Source: Massilia rhizosphaerae (GTDB lineage Bacteria > Pseudomonadota > Gammaproteobacteria > Burkholderiales > Burkholderiaceae_D). From it: a DNA stretch of 64,000 nucleotides. The stretch is taken from contig NZ_JADKYX010000006.1 of the NCBI RefSeq assembly GCF_016093545.1, positions 124,001-188,000 on the forward strand, given 5' to 3'. Positions 37,257-46,831 of the stretch are shown piece after piece. The position numbers were made by a program, and so were the translations under genes. Within the stretch, counting starts at the first letter, position 1. Each line of letters starts with the position of its first letter. Under the pieces are notes generated by a model, which saw only the letters and a program-made list of their open reading frames with translations, searched no databases and was not told the DNA's origin.

Positions 37257-37335
37257 GATGGACTCCTTTTCGATGGTGACGGACTCTCGATGAGTGCCGC
37301 CACGCCGCATCCGGTTCGCCCGTTTGCCGACTATT

Positions 37336-40300
37336 TCACCCGGCGCCGCCGGCCTGCGCCCCCTGCTCGCGCTCACGCGCCTGCGCGCGTACCTCCGCCA
37401 GGCTTTCGTTGACGATCGCGGCCTGGAGCGCCGTCAGCGGGGTGCCGACCTGGCGCACGTCGACCAGGCGGTCGGCGGTGGGCTTCAACGTCGCGGTGCG
37501 GGTGTCGGGAATCGGGTCCTCGGTCATGCCCTTGGTTTCCCGGCGCTTGAAGACGAGCGGATTCTTCCAGTTGAACTGGGAGTCCTTGTTGTTCATGTCC
37601 CCGGCCGCGACCAGGTACTTGACCGACTGGTCGCGTTCTCCCTCGAACATCTCCGCTTCGACGGCGCGCATCACCGCCGCCATCCCGTGGTGCCCCGCCG
37701 CCTCGGCGTTGTGGATGGCCGCGTCGATGCCGCGGTGGGCCCATTGCTGCTTCGATTCCAGCTTCACCGAGAAGCGGTCGGTCTTGTTTTCCATGAGGGC
37801 CCGCACGAAATTCATCAGCACTTCGCCGCACATCTTGCCGAGTTCCTTGTCGACCATCTGCTTCTTCACCTGGTCGACCGTCGTGTCGGCGAATTTTTCC
37901 ACCAGGCCCGCGCGCAGGTCCTGCTTGATCGCCAGTTCGATGGCCAGGGCCGCGGCCTCGGCTTCCGGCAACGGCTCTTCCTGGATTTCGTCGCTCGGAT
38001 CGCTACCGGCAAGGCGGCCCTGCAGCACCGCGATCTCGGCCTGCAACCGGGCGATTTCCTGCTGGCGCTCCGCCATCTTCGCCTGCGCCGGCCCGTCCAG
38101 CTGCGCCGACAGCTGGTCGCGGAATCCCTTGTCGACGACTTCCTGGACGCGGTTGCTGACCGACGGCAGCGCTTCGAGCAGCACTTCCATCGCCTTGTTC
38201 ATGTCGCGGCTGTAATCGCCGTATTCCGACTTGTAGGCCTTCAGCTTGTCGGTACCGACCGGCTTCTTGTCCTTGTATTCGCTGCCGCCGACGTTCACCG
38301 TGAGCGTACCGGTCGCGCCGGCCTGCACCGGCACGCCGGGCAGCTTCTTGCCGGGGAATATCCCGGTTTTTTTCTTCGCCACGCCGCTGGTATGGCGGGT
38401 ATTGAGACCGCAGAACACATCCGTGATCAGGGACTTCTTGACGGTATCGTAGAATTCGCGCGCCTGTTGCTGGTTGCGGGAGACCATCTTGTCTTCGCTC
38501 ACCGTGAACTTCACGGTCGCGCCGGCGCCCGTCCGTGCCGGGTCGTTCTTCCCCGTGGACGCGGCGCCGGGTTTCGCCTGGTCGTACTTGATCGCCACAC
38601 GGCCGGGCGTGACCGAGTTTTCGTTGCTGACGGTCGAGTACTCGCGCACCTCGTCGTCGATCGTGAAAGGCGAATCGAGCTTGTCGCACAAGGCTTCGTA
38701 TGCCGAATTGTATTGCCGGTATTCCGGCTTCAGCGGATCCCAGTCGACGAGGATGTCGACGGCTTTCTTGAGCTGCGTGCGCGCTTCGTCGAGGTCGCGC
38801 AAGCCCTTGACGGGCTCGATCGAGAACTTCAGCACGACCGCCGGATCGGTGCGCAGCTTCTCTTCCCGCTTCCAGCTGTACCCGGGAAAACGCACGTCGA
38901 GGCAGGTGTTGGCGAGCGCTTTTTCCGCGTGCGCGCTCAGGATTTCCGGCGTCATCGACACGCCCAGGCCGGTGTTGATCGCTTTTTCCGACATGCGCCC
39001 CAGAGTCAGCTGCACGCAGTCGTTGTTGGCCTGCACGTTGACGATGGTGCCGGCGCTCTTCGAGCCCCCGACCGTCGCGCTCAAGCTCGCGAACGGGATC
39101 GGCAGGACGAGCGGAATGGACATCTTGAACTGTTTGGCGTTGATGGTATCGGTGCGGTCGCCCAGCGCGGTGCGGTCGATGGCGTCGTGCAGGAACGTGC
39201 GGATCTCCTCCGGACCCTGCAGCGCCTTCCCCTCGGACAGGTGCACCAGGTTGCCCAGCGTCGCCAACCGGTGCATGGCCTCGCCCCGCTCCGCTTCGGG
39301 GAGGACGCCCTTGATCGCATCCTGCAGCAGTTCCAGCGCGCCATGCCCTTCCTGCAGGTCGTGCAGCAGCGGCGCATCGGCGCGCGCCACCGCGATATCC
39401 GTTCCGGCCGCCTCGAGGATGGCCTTCTTGTCCTTGGCCTTCAGCGGATTGGACCAGATCTCGCGGCCGGAATTGAAGGTGCCTTCCGTGCCCGTCAATT
39501 TACGCTTGGCCGTGGTCAGGAGCTTCTCCGTACCGCGGTGCTTGTTCATGTAATTGCACATTGCCACGAGCACCTTGGCATTGCCCTTCTGGGCGAGGGT
39601 CGCGTCGGGCCTGGCCAGCGTGGCCTTGGCAAGTCTCTTGAAATCGACCAGCGCCTGCTTGAACTCCGTCCTGGCCTCCTCCGTCACCGCGCCGCGCCCC
39701 TTGGCGTCGAAATGCTGGTAGACCTGGTTGACCACGGTACCCGGCAACGCCATCGTCGTCCTGAAGCCTTCGAACGCCTGCACCACGTTCTGCATATTCT
39801 CCTGGCGCCACACCGCACTCTTGACCATGGCCCAGTCGCGCCGCTCGGGCGTGCCGATGGCCGGTTTCTCGCCGGTCGCCAGTTCGTTGCGCATCGAGGT
39901 CATCGCCGACAGCATGCGCGCCTTGTGCGCCGGGTCGCCGTTTGGTTCGGCCGAGAGGCGCCGGTGCTCCTGGGTGCAGCGGAAGAACGTTTGCACGTCG
40001 CGCCAGTCGACCTTGGCGGCGCCGTGCTCCGGATTGGCCGCCAGCAGCGAGCTGACGGCATCGGGCAACTGGTGCGCGCCCATCTGCCAGATCGCCACGA
40101 GATCCTGCTCCTTCTGCGAGGCCGGCTCGCCGGCCGTCAGGTGCGCGACGGTGGCGCCGATGATCTGGTGCACGTTCTCGTTGGCCAGCGACTTGTAGAC
40201 CTCGATGCAGCGGGCCGGATCCCCGCCGGTGACTTTTTCCGCCATGTCGACGATGTGCATCAGCTGCATCGGCGCCAGTGCCGCGTCCTTGTGCAGCGTA

Positions 40301-41490
40301 TCGCCCGCCGACTGGCGCAGCTTGCCGGCGAGCGCGCCGAGCACCTCCCGGGTTTCGGTACGCTGCGCCGGCGTCATCGTGGTCAGCGCCGGCAGGTGCG
40401 CGACCAGGTCGGCCATGCAGGTCTGCTGCATGGTCGCGACGCGCTCCTTCAGCGCGGGCACGGTGTCCCCGAGCAGCTTGCCGGCAATCGAAAACTTGTC
40501 GCCGAGGTCGCGCAGCTTGACCGCTTCGGCCTGCCAGTGGCGCGCTTCCGACGGCAGCGGCGGCGGTCCTGGAAGCTCGTAGGCGCGCCCGGCGGTCAGG
40601 TCGCGCACGCGGCGGCCCACCAGCGCATCGCGCACGGCCGCCCGGTTTTCGCCCAGCTCGCCCGGCGCGGAGCGGCTCTCCAGCTTGGGCTGGGCGACCT
40701 CCAGCGCGGCCACGCCCTCCAGGTACTTGGCGGGCAGCTCCAGCTGGCGGGCCAGCGCCGGCATCATCAGCGCCATGCCCTTGGCGCGCCCCTGGTCGCT
40801 CACATGATCGTTGAGGGTACGATAGCCGTGCAAAAACTTTTGCACGGACGCGCCGACCAGGTCGGTACGCGCGGTCTCGTAGGCGGCCTTCGTCGCATCG
40901 GTCGGCTCGGCCGCGAAGGCCGTCAGCGCATGGTCGGCCGTCGCCCGCACGTCGTCGATGGAGTCGGCGGCGATGTCGCGCAGCGCGACGCTGCGCTGCG
41001 CCAGCGGCGTTTGCGCCTGCTGGCGCAGCGCGGCCAGCTCGCCCTTGAGCTGGGCGACGGTGGCATGGATGGGCGAATCGGCCGGCGCCGTGTCGGCAAT
41101 CGAACTGGCCACATTCAGGCGCATCTCCAGGGCGCCCACCTGGTCGGCGATGGGGTCGGTGCGCGCCACCACCGCGCGCGCCTGGTCCGGCAGGCGCGTC
41201 TGGTTGCGCTGCTCGGCGCGCGCCAGCATCGTGTCCAGGCTCTGCGAGCTGGCCGCGCCGACCTTGGCCGGCGGCAGGTCATACTTGCGCCAGTTCGCGC
41301 TGATTTTCTTCTTGTCGCCGTTGAACTTCCAGGTATTTTCCTTGCCCTTCGTCCCGAACACGTTCAGGCCGATGGTGCCGCCCAGCTTGCTGATCGTCGG
41401 CTTGTTGCTCGGCTTGACCGTCTTTGCCGCCGGCAAGCCGCCCGGCTGGGCGGCGAGGCTGGCCGTGGTGGGTGACTTAATCCTCGTCAT
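37336..41490 (-). CDS. giant probable T3SS effector, 1384 aa
   Basis: No signal peptide. The first 40 residues are Ser/Thr/Lys/Pro-rich (MTRIKSPTTASLAAQPGG). Residues about 90-740 are mostly helical and Ala/Leu-rich. A region around 790-860 alternates hydrophobic and polar residues, suggesting beta strands (FKMSIPLVLPIPFASLSATV). Later there is a coiled coil near residues 1130-1165 (KMAERQQEIARLQAEIAVLQ). I do not recognise the family. It follows another large protein by 49 bases with a strong CAGGAGACATAA site, probably co-transcribed from that gene's PIP promoter, which is the main reason to call it cargo. A long plus-strand open frame across it is a shadow. Confidence 0.7.
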   Translation of the reverse strand: MTRIKSPTTASLAAQPGGLPAAKTVKPSNKPTISKLGGTIGLNVFGTKGKENTWKFNGDKKKISANWRKYDLPPAKVGAASSQSLDTMLARAEQRNQTRLPDQARAVVARTDPIADQVGALEMRLNVASSIADTAPADSPIHATVAQLKGELAALRQQAQTPLAQRSVALRDIAADSIDDVRATADHALTAFAAEPTDATKAAYETARTDLVGASVQKFLHGYRTLNDHVSDQGRAKGMALMMPALARQLELPAKYLEGVAALEVAQPKLESRSAPGELGENRAAVRDALVGRRVRDLTAGRAYELPGPPPLPSEARHWQAEAVKLRDLGDKFSIAGKLLGDTVPALKERVATMQQTCMADLVAHLPALTTMTPAQRTETREVLGALAGKLRQSAGDTLHKDAALAPMQLMHIVDMAEKVTGGDPARCIEVYKSLANENVHQIIGATVAHLTAGEPASQKEQDLVAIWQMGAHQLPDAVSSLLAANPEHGAAKVDWRDVQTFFRCTQEHRRLSAEPNGDPAHKARMLSAMTSMRNELATGEKPAIGTPERRDWAMVKSAVWRQENMQNVVQAFEGFRTTMALPGTVVNQVYQHFDAKGRGAVTEEARTEFKQALVDFKRLAKATLARPDATLAQKGNAKVLVAMCNYMNKHRGTEKLLTTAKRKLTGTEGTFNSGREIWSNPLKAKDKKAILEAAGTDIAVARADAPLLHDLQEGHGALELLQDAIKGVLPEAERGEAMHRLATLGNLVHLSEGKALQGPEEIRTFLHDAIDRTALGDRTDTINAKQFKMSIPLVLPIPFASLSATVGGSKSAGTIVNVQANNDCVQLTLGRMSEKAINTGLGVSMTPEILSAHAEKALANTCLDVRFPGYSWKREEKLRTDPAVVLKFSIEPVKGLRDLDEARTQLKKAVDILVDWDPLKPEYRQYNSAYEALCDKLDSPFTIDDEVREYSTVSNENSVTPGRVAIKYDQAKPGAASTGKNDPARTGAGATVKFTVSEDKMVSRNQQQAREFYDTVKKSLITDVFCGLNTRHTSGVAKKKTGIFPGKKLPGVPVQAGATGTLTVNVGGSEYKDKKPVGTDKLKAYKSEYGDYSRDMNKAMEVLLEALPSVSNRVQEVVDKGFRDQLSAQLDGPAQAKMAERQQEIARLQAEIAVLQGRLAGSDPSDEIQEEPLPEAEAAALAIELAIKQDLRAGLVEKFADTTVDQVKKQMVDKELGKMCGEVLMNFVRALMENKTDRFSVKLESKQQWAHRGIDAAIHNAEAAGHHGMAAVMRAVEAEMFEGERDQSVKYLVAAGDMNNKDSQFNWKNPLVFKRRETKGMTEDPIPDTRTATLKPTADRLVDVRQVGTPLTALQAAIVNESLAEVRAQAREREQGAQAGGAG

Positions 41491-41539
41491 TTATGTCTCC
41501 TGATGTGGTGCGGCCGGACGCCGGCAATGACATGGGCTG

Positions 41540-44500
41540 TTAGTTCCCGGCCGGCGGCACCGGGCGTTCGGCGCGCAGCACGCTCAACTGGTGCGGATGC
41601 GAGACCTCCGACACCTGCTGGCCCATCACCATGAAGTTCGGTCCGACCGCGCGCGACTGACCGGTGATTTCCAGCGAATAGAAGAAGCGTTTGTCCCAGC
41701 TCTGGTCCGATTCGAGCAGGGTGCTGATCTGCGCATTGCGCATGGCGATCTGTGCCGCCTGCTCGTCGCTCGGCTGCGCGTTCGGCGCCACCAGCGCGTC
41801 GCGCAGTTCGCGCAGCACGTTGATCTGGCGGGCCGCATCCGGGCGCAGCCAAACCCGCTCGGCGAACACCTGGTTGCCCGACGTCGCATCCCCCTCCACG
41901 CGGGCCAGGTACTGGTCGATCGGCTCGGCCGGATTGGGCGCATCGGGCGGCTGGTTGGGGTAGGCCGCGTCCCAGCTGGCGCGGCGGCTGTCGACGTAGC
42001 GCTTCATGTCCTTCATGCTGGTAAAGGTGGTGTCGCGGTAAGTCAGGGCCGGATCGATATGGCCGTCCTCCTCGGCGATGCGCCATACCGAGCCGATTTC
42101 CGACTGCAGGATCGTGGTGCTGAAGCCGACGATAGCCGCGCTCGGCAGCACCATCGAGGCGGCATGCCCGGTCTCGCCGGAAAAGTGGCCCTGCGGCGCG
42201 GGGGCGGCGACCAGCGTGGCCGCAACGCCGACCTGGCGCGAGCTCGAGCTGCCGGTATATTCGGCGCGCAGCGGTCCCGGTGTTTCCTGCCTGCGCACCC
42301 GGGACGACCAGGTCTTGGCGGCGTTGACCTGGACGTTCGGCCCCACCTTGTGGCCATGGTGCTGGAAGCGCGCGACCGCCGCAGCGCCGATCGAACTCGA
42401 TACCGAGCTGCCGCGCGACTCGAGCCAGTTGAGCGACACATCGGGGTCCTTGTAGAAGGTGTGCGACAACGCATCCCACATGGCGTTGACGTCGGTCGGC
42501 AAGCCACCGCTCGGGCCGCTTGCGGTGGCGGCATCGACCACCGACAGCAGCTTGGCGCGCCACGGATCGGGATGGCCGGCCGGGGCCGGGCCGATCGGCT
42601 GGAAGCGGCAGCGCACCATCACCCCTTTCGGGCTGGAGGTGTCGACCATGAGCGGCAGCGCCTGCACCGTACCGCCGGCGAGCAGCCGCTTGCCCAGCAC
42701 GGAGACGCCGGCGGTGGCGCTGGCGCCCAGGTGGCCGGAGATGCGCCGGTCGCTGCCGATGAACAGCTGCCCGTGGTTGGCCGACGAACCGCCGTTGATC
42801 ATGGCCATGCGGCCGTGCGTCAGCTTGACGTCCGGGCCGGCCAGCACGAAGGGAACGAACGGGACGTGCTTGATCACCGGGAGGTTGATCAATTCCGCCG
42901 CGCTGAAGTTGACGCCGAACTGGCCGCCGTTGGTCAGCCGCACGTCGTACGTCATGCGCGGCTCGGTGATCACGCGCCTGAAGTTCTGGAGCACGGTTTG
43001 CGGCGAGGAGGTGTCGAGCGGCACTTCGCCGTCGTGCTCCAGCGTGGCCAGCTGATCGGCGCCGGCGCGCAGGGCGGCCGTATCGATGGGGGCGGCGCCA
43101 TCGGTGGGGGCGGCGCCGGCGGCGACGCCCGGCTCGCATTGTTCGATCCACTGGCGCAGGGTGGCCACGTCGAGCTGCGCGCCGCCGCGCGGGCGCAGGA
43201 TGGAGCGAGTACCCTTGAGCTCTTTATAGGTGGGATTGAACTTGACCTCCGTCACGCTGACGCCGGCCAGCTCGGCGGCGCGCGCGGCAATCGCCTTGCG
43301 CATGGCCGGCGTGACGGTGGTCTGGTCGCGCCAGCCCTTGTGGGCGGTGCGCGTATACCACTGTTCGAGCGTGGCGCCCTTGAGCGCAGCGCTGATGCGC
43401 TGGTCGAGCGGGGCGTCGTCGCGCGCCTGCGCCCGCTCGATCAGCACGTCGCCCAGGTCCTGGATCACCTTGGCCTTCTGGAAGTCGTCTTCCGGCTGGC
43501 GCAGGCTGGCCCCGCCGGTGCCCATGGACAGGGCCGACATGGGCGACTTGTTGAAGCCGAATGCGCGCCGCAGGGCCGCCAGCATGCCGGGGTTGCTGGC
43601 CCGGCGGGCATAGCGCGACAGCTTGAACATGCGCTCCTGGGCCCGCGCCAGCGGGGTGCCCGGACCCTCTTCCGTGAAGCCGCAGCGCCACGAGAAATAG
43701 GCGTTCTTGAGATGGCGTTCGGGTTCGGCTTCCGGGTTGGCCGCCAGCTGGTGCGCGGCCAGGAAGGCCTTGGCCGCCAGGCTGACGTTGCCCTTCATCG
43801 GCGCCGGCGGCGCCTGCGACGGCGTGCCGTGCGGCCGGTCGTGCGGTGCCAGCGCCGCCACGGCAATCTCGCGGACCTCGGCCAGGCTGGCCGGGCGCGG
43901 CGCGCCCTCGGGCAAGGCATCGATCAGGGCATTGGCGGCCGTGAAGGCCAGGCGCTGGGCGTCGTTGCGCATGGCCGCGTCGAGCGCGGTGTCGTCGGGC
44001 CGCGGGCGATCCAGCGAGCACAGGGCGTTCAGCGTCGAATGGCCAAGCGCCGTGGGAGCCAGCCGGCGCGCCAGCTCGAACGCGCCATTCTCGACCGCCA
44101 GCGGGGAGCTGGCGGCCACCAGGCCGTCCAGCGCGCGGCGCGCGGCCCCCGCGTCGTCGCCGAAGGCCTGGGACATGCGCCGCAGCACCAATTCCTGGCG
44201 CCCCGCCGCTTCGGCCGCCACATCGGCGCCGGCGTGCTCCGGCGGGGCCAGGTAGAGGCGCAGGTCGGCCGCGATCAGGGACGGCATCACATGGCTGTCG
44301 CCCACGCCTGTGTAATTGAACAGGCCTGCCGCCACCGCCTCGGTGCCGCCCGGTGCGACGATGGGCGTGTCCGGCGCCACCCGCGCCACGGCGGCCTTGG
44401 GCGCGCCGCCGACGGTCCGGGCGACATTGCGCCCGTGCCGCAGGGCGGCCGCCTGGGTGGTGGCGTGCGGGTCCGGCTTGTGCGCTTCCTCCGGCCCAAG

Positions 44501-44743
44501 GCCGAGCTTGGCGCGCGCGGTCATGGGACGCGCCTTGGTTACGCTGCCGAGCACGGAGCTCGACGTGGTCACCGGGCGCGGGGCGAGCGCGCGCTTCATG
44601 GACGCGATCCAGCCGTCGTTGCGGCGGCTGAGCGAAGGCCGCACCGGCTCGGGCCGCGCGGGCTGCGCCGGCGTGTCGTTCGGCTGGGTGATCTCATGAA
44701 GGTCGGACGAGCTGGCGCCGGAAAGTCTGGTCGGGGATGGCAT
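41540..44743 (-). CDS. large probable T3SS effector, 1067 aa
   Basis: No signal peptide. The Ser/Pro/Arg-rich N-terminus (MPSPTRLSGASSSDLHEI) has T3SS-export character. The middle (about 330-480) contains KNAYFSWRCGFTEEGPGT and helical segments. The C-terminal half (about 610-960) is rich in short beta-like stretches (FGVNFSAAELINLPVIKHVP, FIGSDRRISGHLGASATAGV). The Ser-Trp-Arg triad recalls the Ala-Trp-Arg triad for which the Ralstonia AWR effectors are named, but this is a weak memory-based link. It has a perfect PIP-box promoter. The start is the ATG at 44743; the frame stays open further upstream through the promoter, which is not coding. Confidence 0.75.
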   Translation of the reverse strand: MPSPTRLSGASSSDLHEITQPNDTPAQPARPEPVRPSLSRRNDGWIASMKRALAPRPVTTSSSVLGSVTKARPMTARAKLGLGPEEAHKPDPHATTQAAALRHGRNVARTVGGAPKAAVARVAPDTPIVAPGGTEAVAAGLFNYTGVGDSHVMPSLIAADLRLYLAPPEHAGADVAAEAAGRQELVLRRMSQAFGDDAGAARRALDGLVAASSPLAVENGAFELARRLAPTALGHSTLNALCSLDRPRPDDTALDAAMRNDAQRLAFTAANALIDALPEGAPRPASLAEVREIAVAALAPHDRPHGTPSQAPPAPMKGNVSLAAKAFLAAHQLAANPEAEPERHLKNAYFSWRCGFTEEGPGTPLARAQERMFKLSRYARRASNPGMLAALRRAFGFNKSPMSALSMGTGGASLRQPEDDFQKAKVIQDLGDVLIERAQARDDAPLDQRISAALKGATLEQWYTRTAHKGWRDQTTVTPAMRKAIAARAAELAGVSVTEVKFNPTYKELKGTRSILRPRGGAQLDVATLRQWIEQCEPGVAAGAAPTDGAAPIDTAALRAGADQLATLEHDGEVPLDTSSPQTVLQNFRRVITEPRMTYDVRLTNGGQFGVNFSAAELINLPVIKHVPFVPFVLAGPDVKLTHGRMAMINGGSSANHGQLFIGSDRRISGHLGASATAGVSVLGKRLLAGGTVQALPLMVDTSSPKGVMVRCRFQPIGPAPAGHPDPWRAKLLSVVDAATASGPSGGLPTDVNAMWDALSHTFYKDPDVSLNWLESRGSSVSSSIGAAAVARFQHHGHKVGPNVQVNAAKTWSSRVRRQETPGPLRAEYTGSSSSRQVGVAATLVAAPAPQGHFSGETGHAASMVLPSAAIVGFSTTILQSEIGSVWRIAEEDGHIDPALTYRDTTFTSMKDMKRYVDSRRASWDAAYPNQPPDAPNPAEPIDQYLARVEGDATSGNQVFAERVWLRPDAARQINVLRELRDALVAPNAQPSDEQAAQIAMRNAQISTLLESDQSWDKRFFYSLEITGQSRAVGPNFMVMGQQVSEVSHPHQLSVLRAERPVPPAGN

Positions 44744-44801
44744 AAGCGTCTCTACGAAAGTGGGTAGCGCGTGCACAAGGCAGGTTTGCCGAGGCAGGCC
44801 G

Positions 44802-44864
44802 AGTATGGGTCGGCGCCGCGCGCCGGCGGCGGCCTCGAAGCGAACTGCCGTGTCTGCAGGCGAA
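44802..44864 (-). promoter_or_regulatory. perfect PIP box promoter of the 1067-aa effector
   Basis: On the minus strand TTCGC-N15-TTCGC (44864 to 44840) is followed after 32 bases by CATACT (44807 to 44802), an exact YANNNT -10. The start codon of the effector is 58 bases further. Its partner box on the other strand begins 25 bases away. Confidence 0.88.
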
Positions 44865-44888
44865 GCGCCGCGCGCGCCCGGCCGGCGC

Positions 44889-44950
44889 TTCGCTGGGGGT
44901 GGCTCCGCTTCGCTGGCGGCGCCATGGGCGTGATAGCGCCTGATTAAGCT
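44889..44950 (+). promoter_or_regulatory. perfect PIP box promoter of the amidohydrolase-like effector
   Basis: TTCGC-N15-TTCGC at 44889-44913, then 31 bases, then TAAGCT (44945-44950), an exact YANNNT -10. The ATG follows at 45009. With the minus-strand box this forms a divergent hrp promoter pair in a 265-base intergenic region. Confidence 0.88.
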
Positions 44951-45008
44951 TTCCCGACGCTCCGCGCAGTTGTGTGGGGCACCAATCATATTTACTATAG
45001 GAAACCAT

Positions 45009-46817
45009 ATGACTCGCGTTGACCAAGCACACTCACATGCAGCCCTGACGACACCGGACTCGGCAGAGCACCAGGCTTCCACCTCGCGTCCGCCGCGTGC
45101 CTCGCGCAGCGCGGGCGGCTCGCCGCTGGCCTCGCCTGGCGGCCCAAGCACTTCGGCGCCGAAATCGTCCGCCGGCGGCGGCAACCGGATCAGGGTCGCC
45201 ACGACCCGCATCTTCGACGACCTCAGCGCATCGGTGAAAGTGGCCGACGTGCATGTGCCGGCCGGCGGCGCGCACGCCGGCTCCCCGCGCAAGACCGGCG
45301 AGCTGGTCGGCGCCCTGACCACCACGCTCGAGAAGATGAAGCAAGGCGACGCGGCGGAGCGCCTGCCCGGCGCGCTGGCCGACAAGCTGACGACCGGCCA
45401 CTGGATGTCGGATTCGCACTTCCACCCCACCAACTACACGCAGCAAGGCATGGTGCCGCGCGAAATGCTCAAGATGATGGACCAGGTGGGTATCCACCGC
45501 TCGGTGATGGCGCCGATTCCGACCGACGTCATGCCGTGCGGTTCGCACGGCGATCACAACCATATCCCGCCCGAGCCGTACTACGTGCCGACGCAGTTTG
45601 CCAACATCAAGCCGGACGAATTGACGGCCGAGGTCGAGCAGACCATCAAGGGCAGCTCGCACCTGATGCTGAACCAGCAGGTCGACGCGGACACCGCCCT
45701 GTTCATGAATATTTCCAAGCTGAGCGAGGCCGAGCGCGACCGGCTCGATCCGATGGTCACCGGCCTGCACCTGGGTTCCCCGTTGAGCCCCCAGGCGCTG
45801 CTGTTCAAGCTGGCCACGCACCCGGGCATGTTCACCGGCGTGGGCGAGGTGACGATTCACAAGGAACTGGTGGAGAGCCAGTACGAAGGCGCGCGCCAGG
45901 CCAACCTGACCGACAACGTGCAATCGTTCAAGAATCTGGTGGCCACGGCCGGCGTGGTCGGCATGCCGGTGGTGCTGCACTGCGACGTCGACTCGACCGC
46001 CAACCAGCGCGCCAACGGCCGTGCCCAGCCCGAGCACCTGGACGACCTGAAACAGCTGTTCGCCTCGCCCGAAACGCGCGATACGACCATCATCTGGGCG
46101 CACTGCGGCGGGGTCGGACGCTTCGTCCAGAAGCCGGCCGACCACGCCAACAACCTGCGCTCGATCCTGTCGAATCCGGACATGAAGCACATCAACATCG
46201 ACATCTCGTGGTCGCGCGTGGCGCGCCAGATCGTGCTCAAGACGGACGCCGACGGAAAGGAAGTGCCGGATCATGAATCGATCGAGGCCTGGTCGCAGCT
46301 GATCAACGATCATCCCGACCGCTTCCTGTTCGGCTCGGACGCCCTCAATCCGCAGGAAAAGGCGACCTGGGAAGAGACCGGGGTTCTGTACAAGCCCCTG
46401 CTGGACAAGTTGACGCCCGAAGCGCGGATCGCCGTCAAGACCGGGAACTACGAGCGCCTGCTGGTCGATGCGCGTCCGAAAGTGCGCGCGTTCGAGCAGC
46501 ATGTGCTCACGCCGGAGTTCGTCGAGCAGCGCCTGCGCGCGTCGGGCGACACCCGCGTCAATGCCGGGCCCCACATCGATCCGGCCGCCTTGCGCGCGGC
46601 GCGCGATGCGGCTTTCGCCAGCGCGGGCGTGGATGTGAACGGGAAAACGCTTGCCGCCGCGAAGCCCGCGTCGGCGCGCCCGAAAGAGACGCCGGCCCAG
46701 GTCAAGGCGCACCTCGAGAAGATCAAGGCCCAGCAGGATGCACGGGTGGCGGCGCTGACCGCCTCGGACAAGAAGTCCGGGCCGAGCCGCTTGCGCCGCC
46801 TGTTCAAGGCCAGCTGA
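45009..46817 (+). CDS. probable T3SS effector, amidohydrolase-like
   Basis: A 602-residue protein. The first 110 residues are Ser/Pro/Gly-rich, with no signal peptide. Residues about 130-470 follow the metal-dependent amidohydrolase TIM-barrel pattern: H137/H139 in DSHFHPTNY, E280 in GVGEVTIHKE, H324 in VVLHCDVD, H365 in IWAHCGGVG and D444 in FLFGSDALN, all in the order expected for one or two metals. The basic Lys/Arg tail ends in SRLRRLFKAS. It may hydrolyse an amide, ester or C-C bond in a host molecule; the substrate is unknown. It has a perfect PIP promoter, and a reduced paralog lies 4 kb away. Confidence 0.8.
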   Translation: MTRVDQAHSHAALTTPDSAEHQASTSRPPRASRSAGGSPLASPGGPSTSAPKSSAGGGNRIRVATTRIFDDLSASVKVADVHVPAGGAHAGSPRKTGELVGALTTTLEKMKQGDAAERLPGALADKLTTGHWMSDSHFHPTNYTQQGMVPREMLKMMDQVGIHRSVMAPIPTDVMPCGSHGDHNHIPPEPYYVPTQFANIKPDELTAEVEQTIKGSSHLMLNQQVDADTALFMNISKLSEAERDRLDPMVTGLHLGSPLSPQALLFKLATHPGMFTGVGEVTIHKELVESQYEGARQANLTDNVQSFKNLVATAGVVGMPVVLHCDVDSTANQRANGRAQPEHLDDLKQLFASPETRDTTIIWAHCGGVGRFVQKPADHANNLRSILSNPDMKHINIDISWSRVARQIVLKTDADGKEVPDHESIEAWSQLINDHPDRFLFGSDALNPQEKATWEETGVLYKPLLDKLTPEARIAVKTGNYERLLVDARPKVRAFEQHVLTPEFVEQRLRASGDTRVNAGPHIDPAALRAARDAAFASAGVDVNGKTLAAAKPASARPKETPAQVKAHLEKIKAQQDARVAALTASDKKSGPSRLRRLFKAS

Positions 46818-46831
46818 GGACGCATGACAAC

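Noticed and set aside
37294..41475. 1393-codon plus-strand open frame opposite the giant effector
   Set aside because: It is an antisense shadow created by GC-rich third positions; the translation is Arg/Gly/Leu/His low-complexity without domains, and the minus-strand gene has a strong ribosome binding site.
44970..45008. Earlier start for the amidohydrolase-like gene
   Set aside because: The extension lies just after the predicted transcription start; the ATG at 45009 has TAGGAAACCAT before it.
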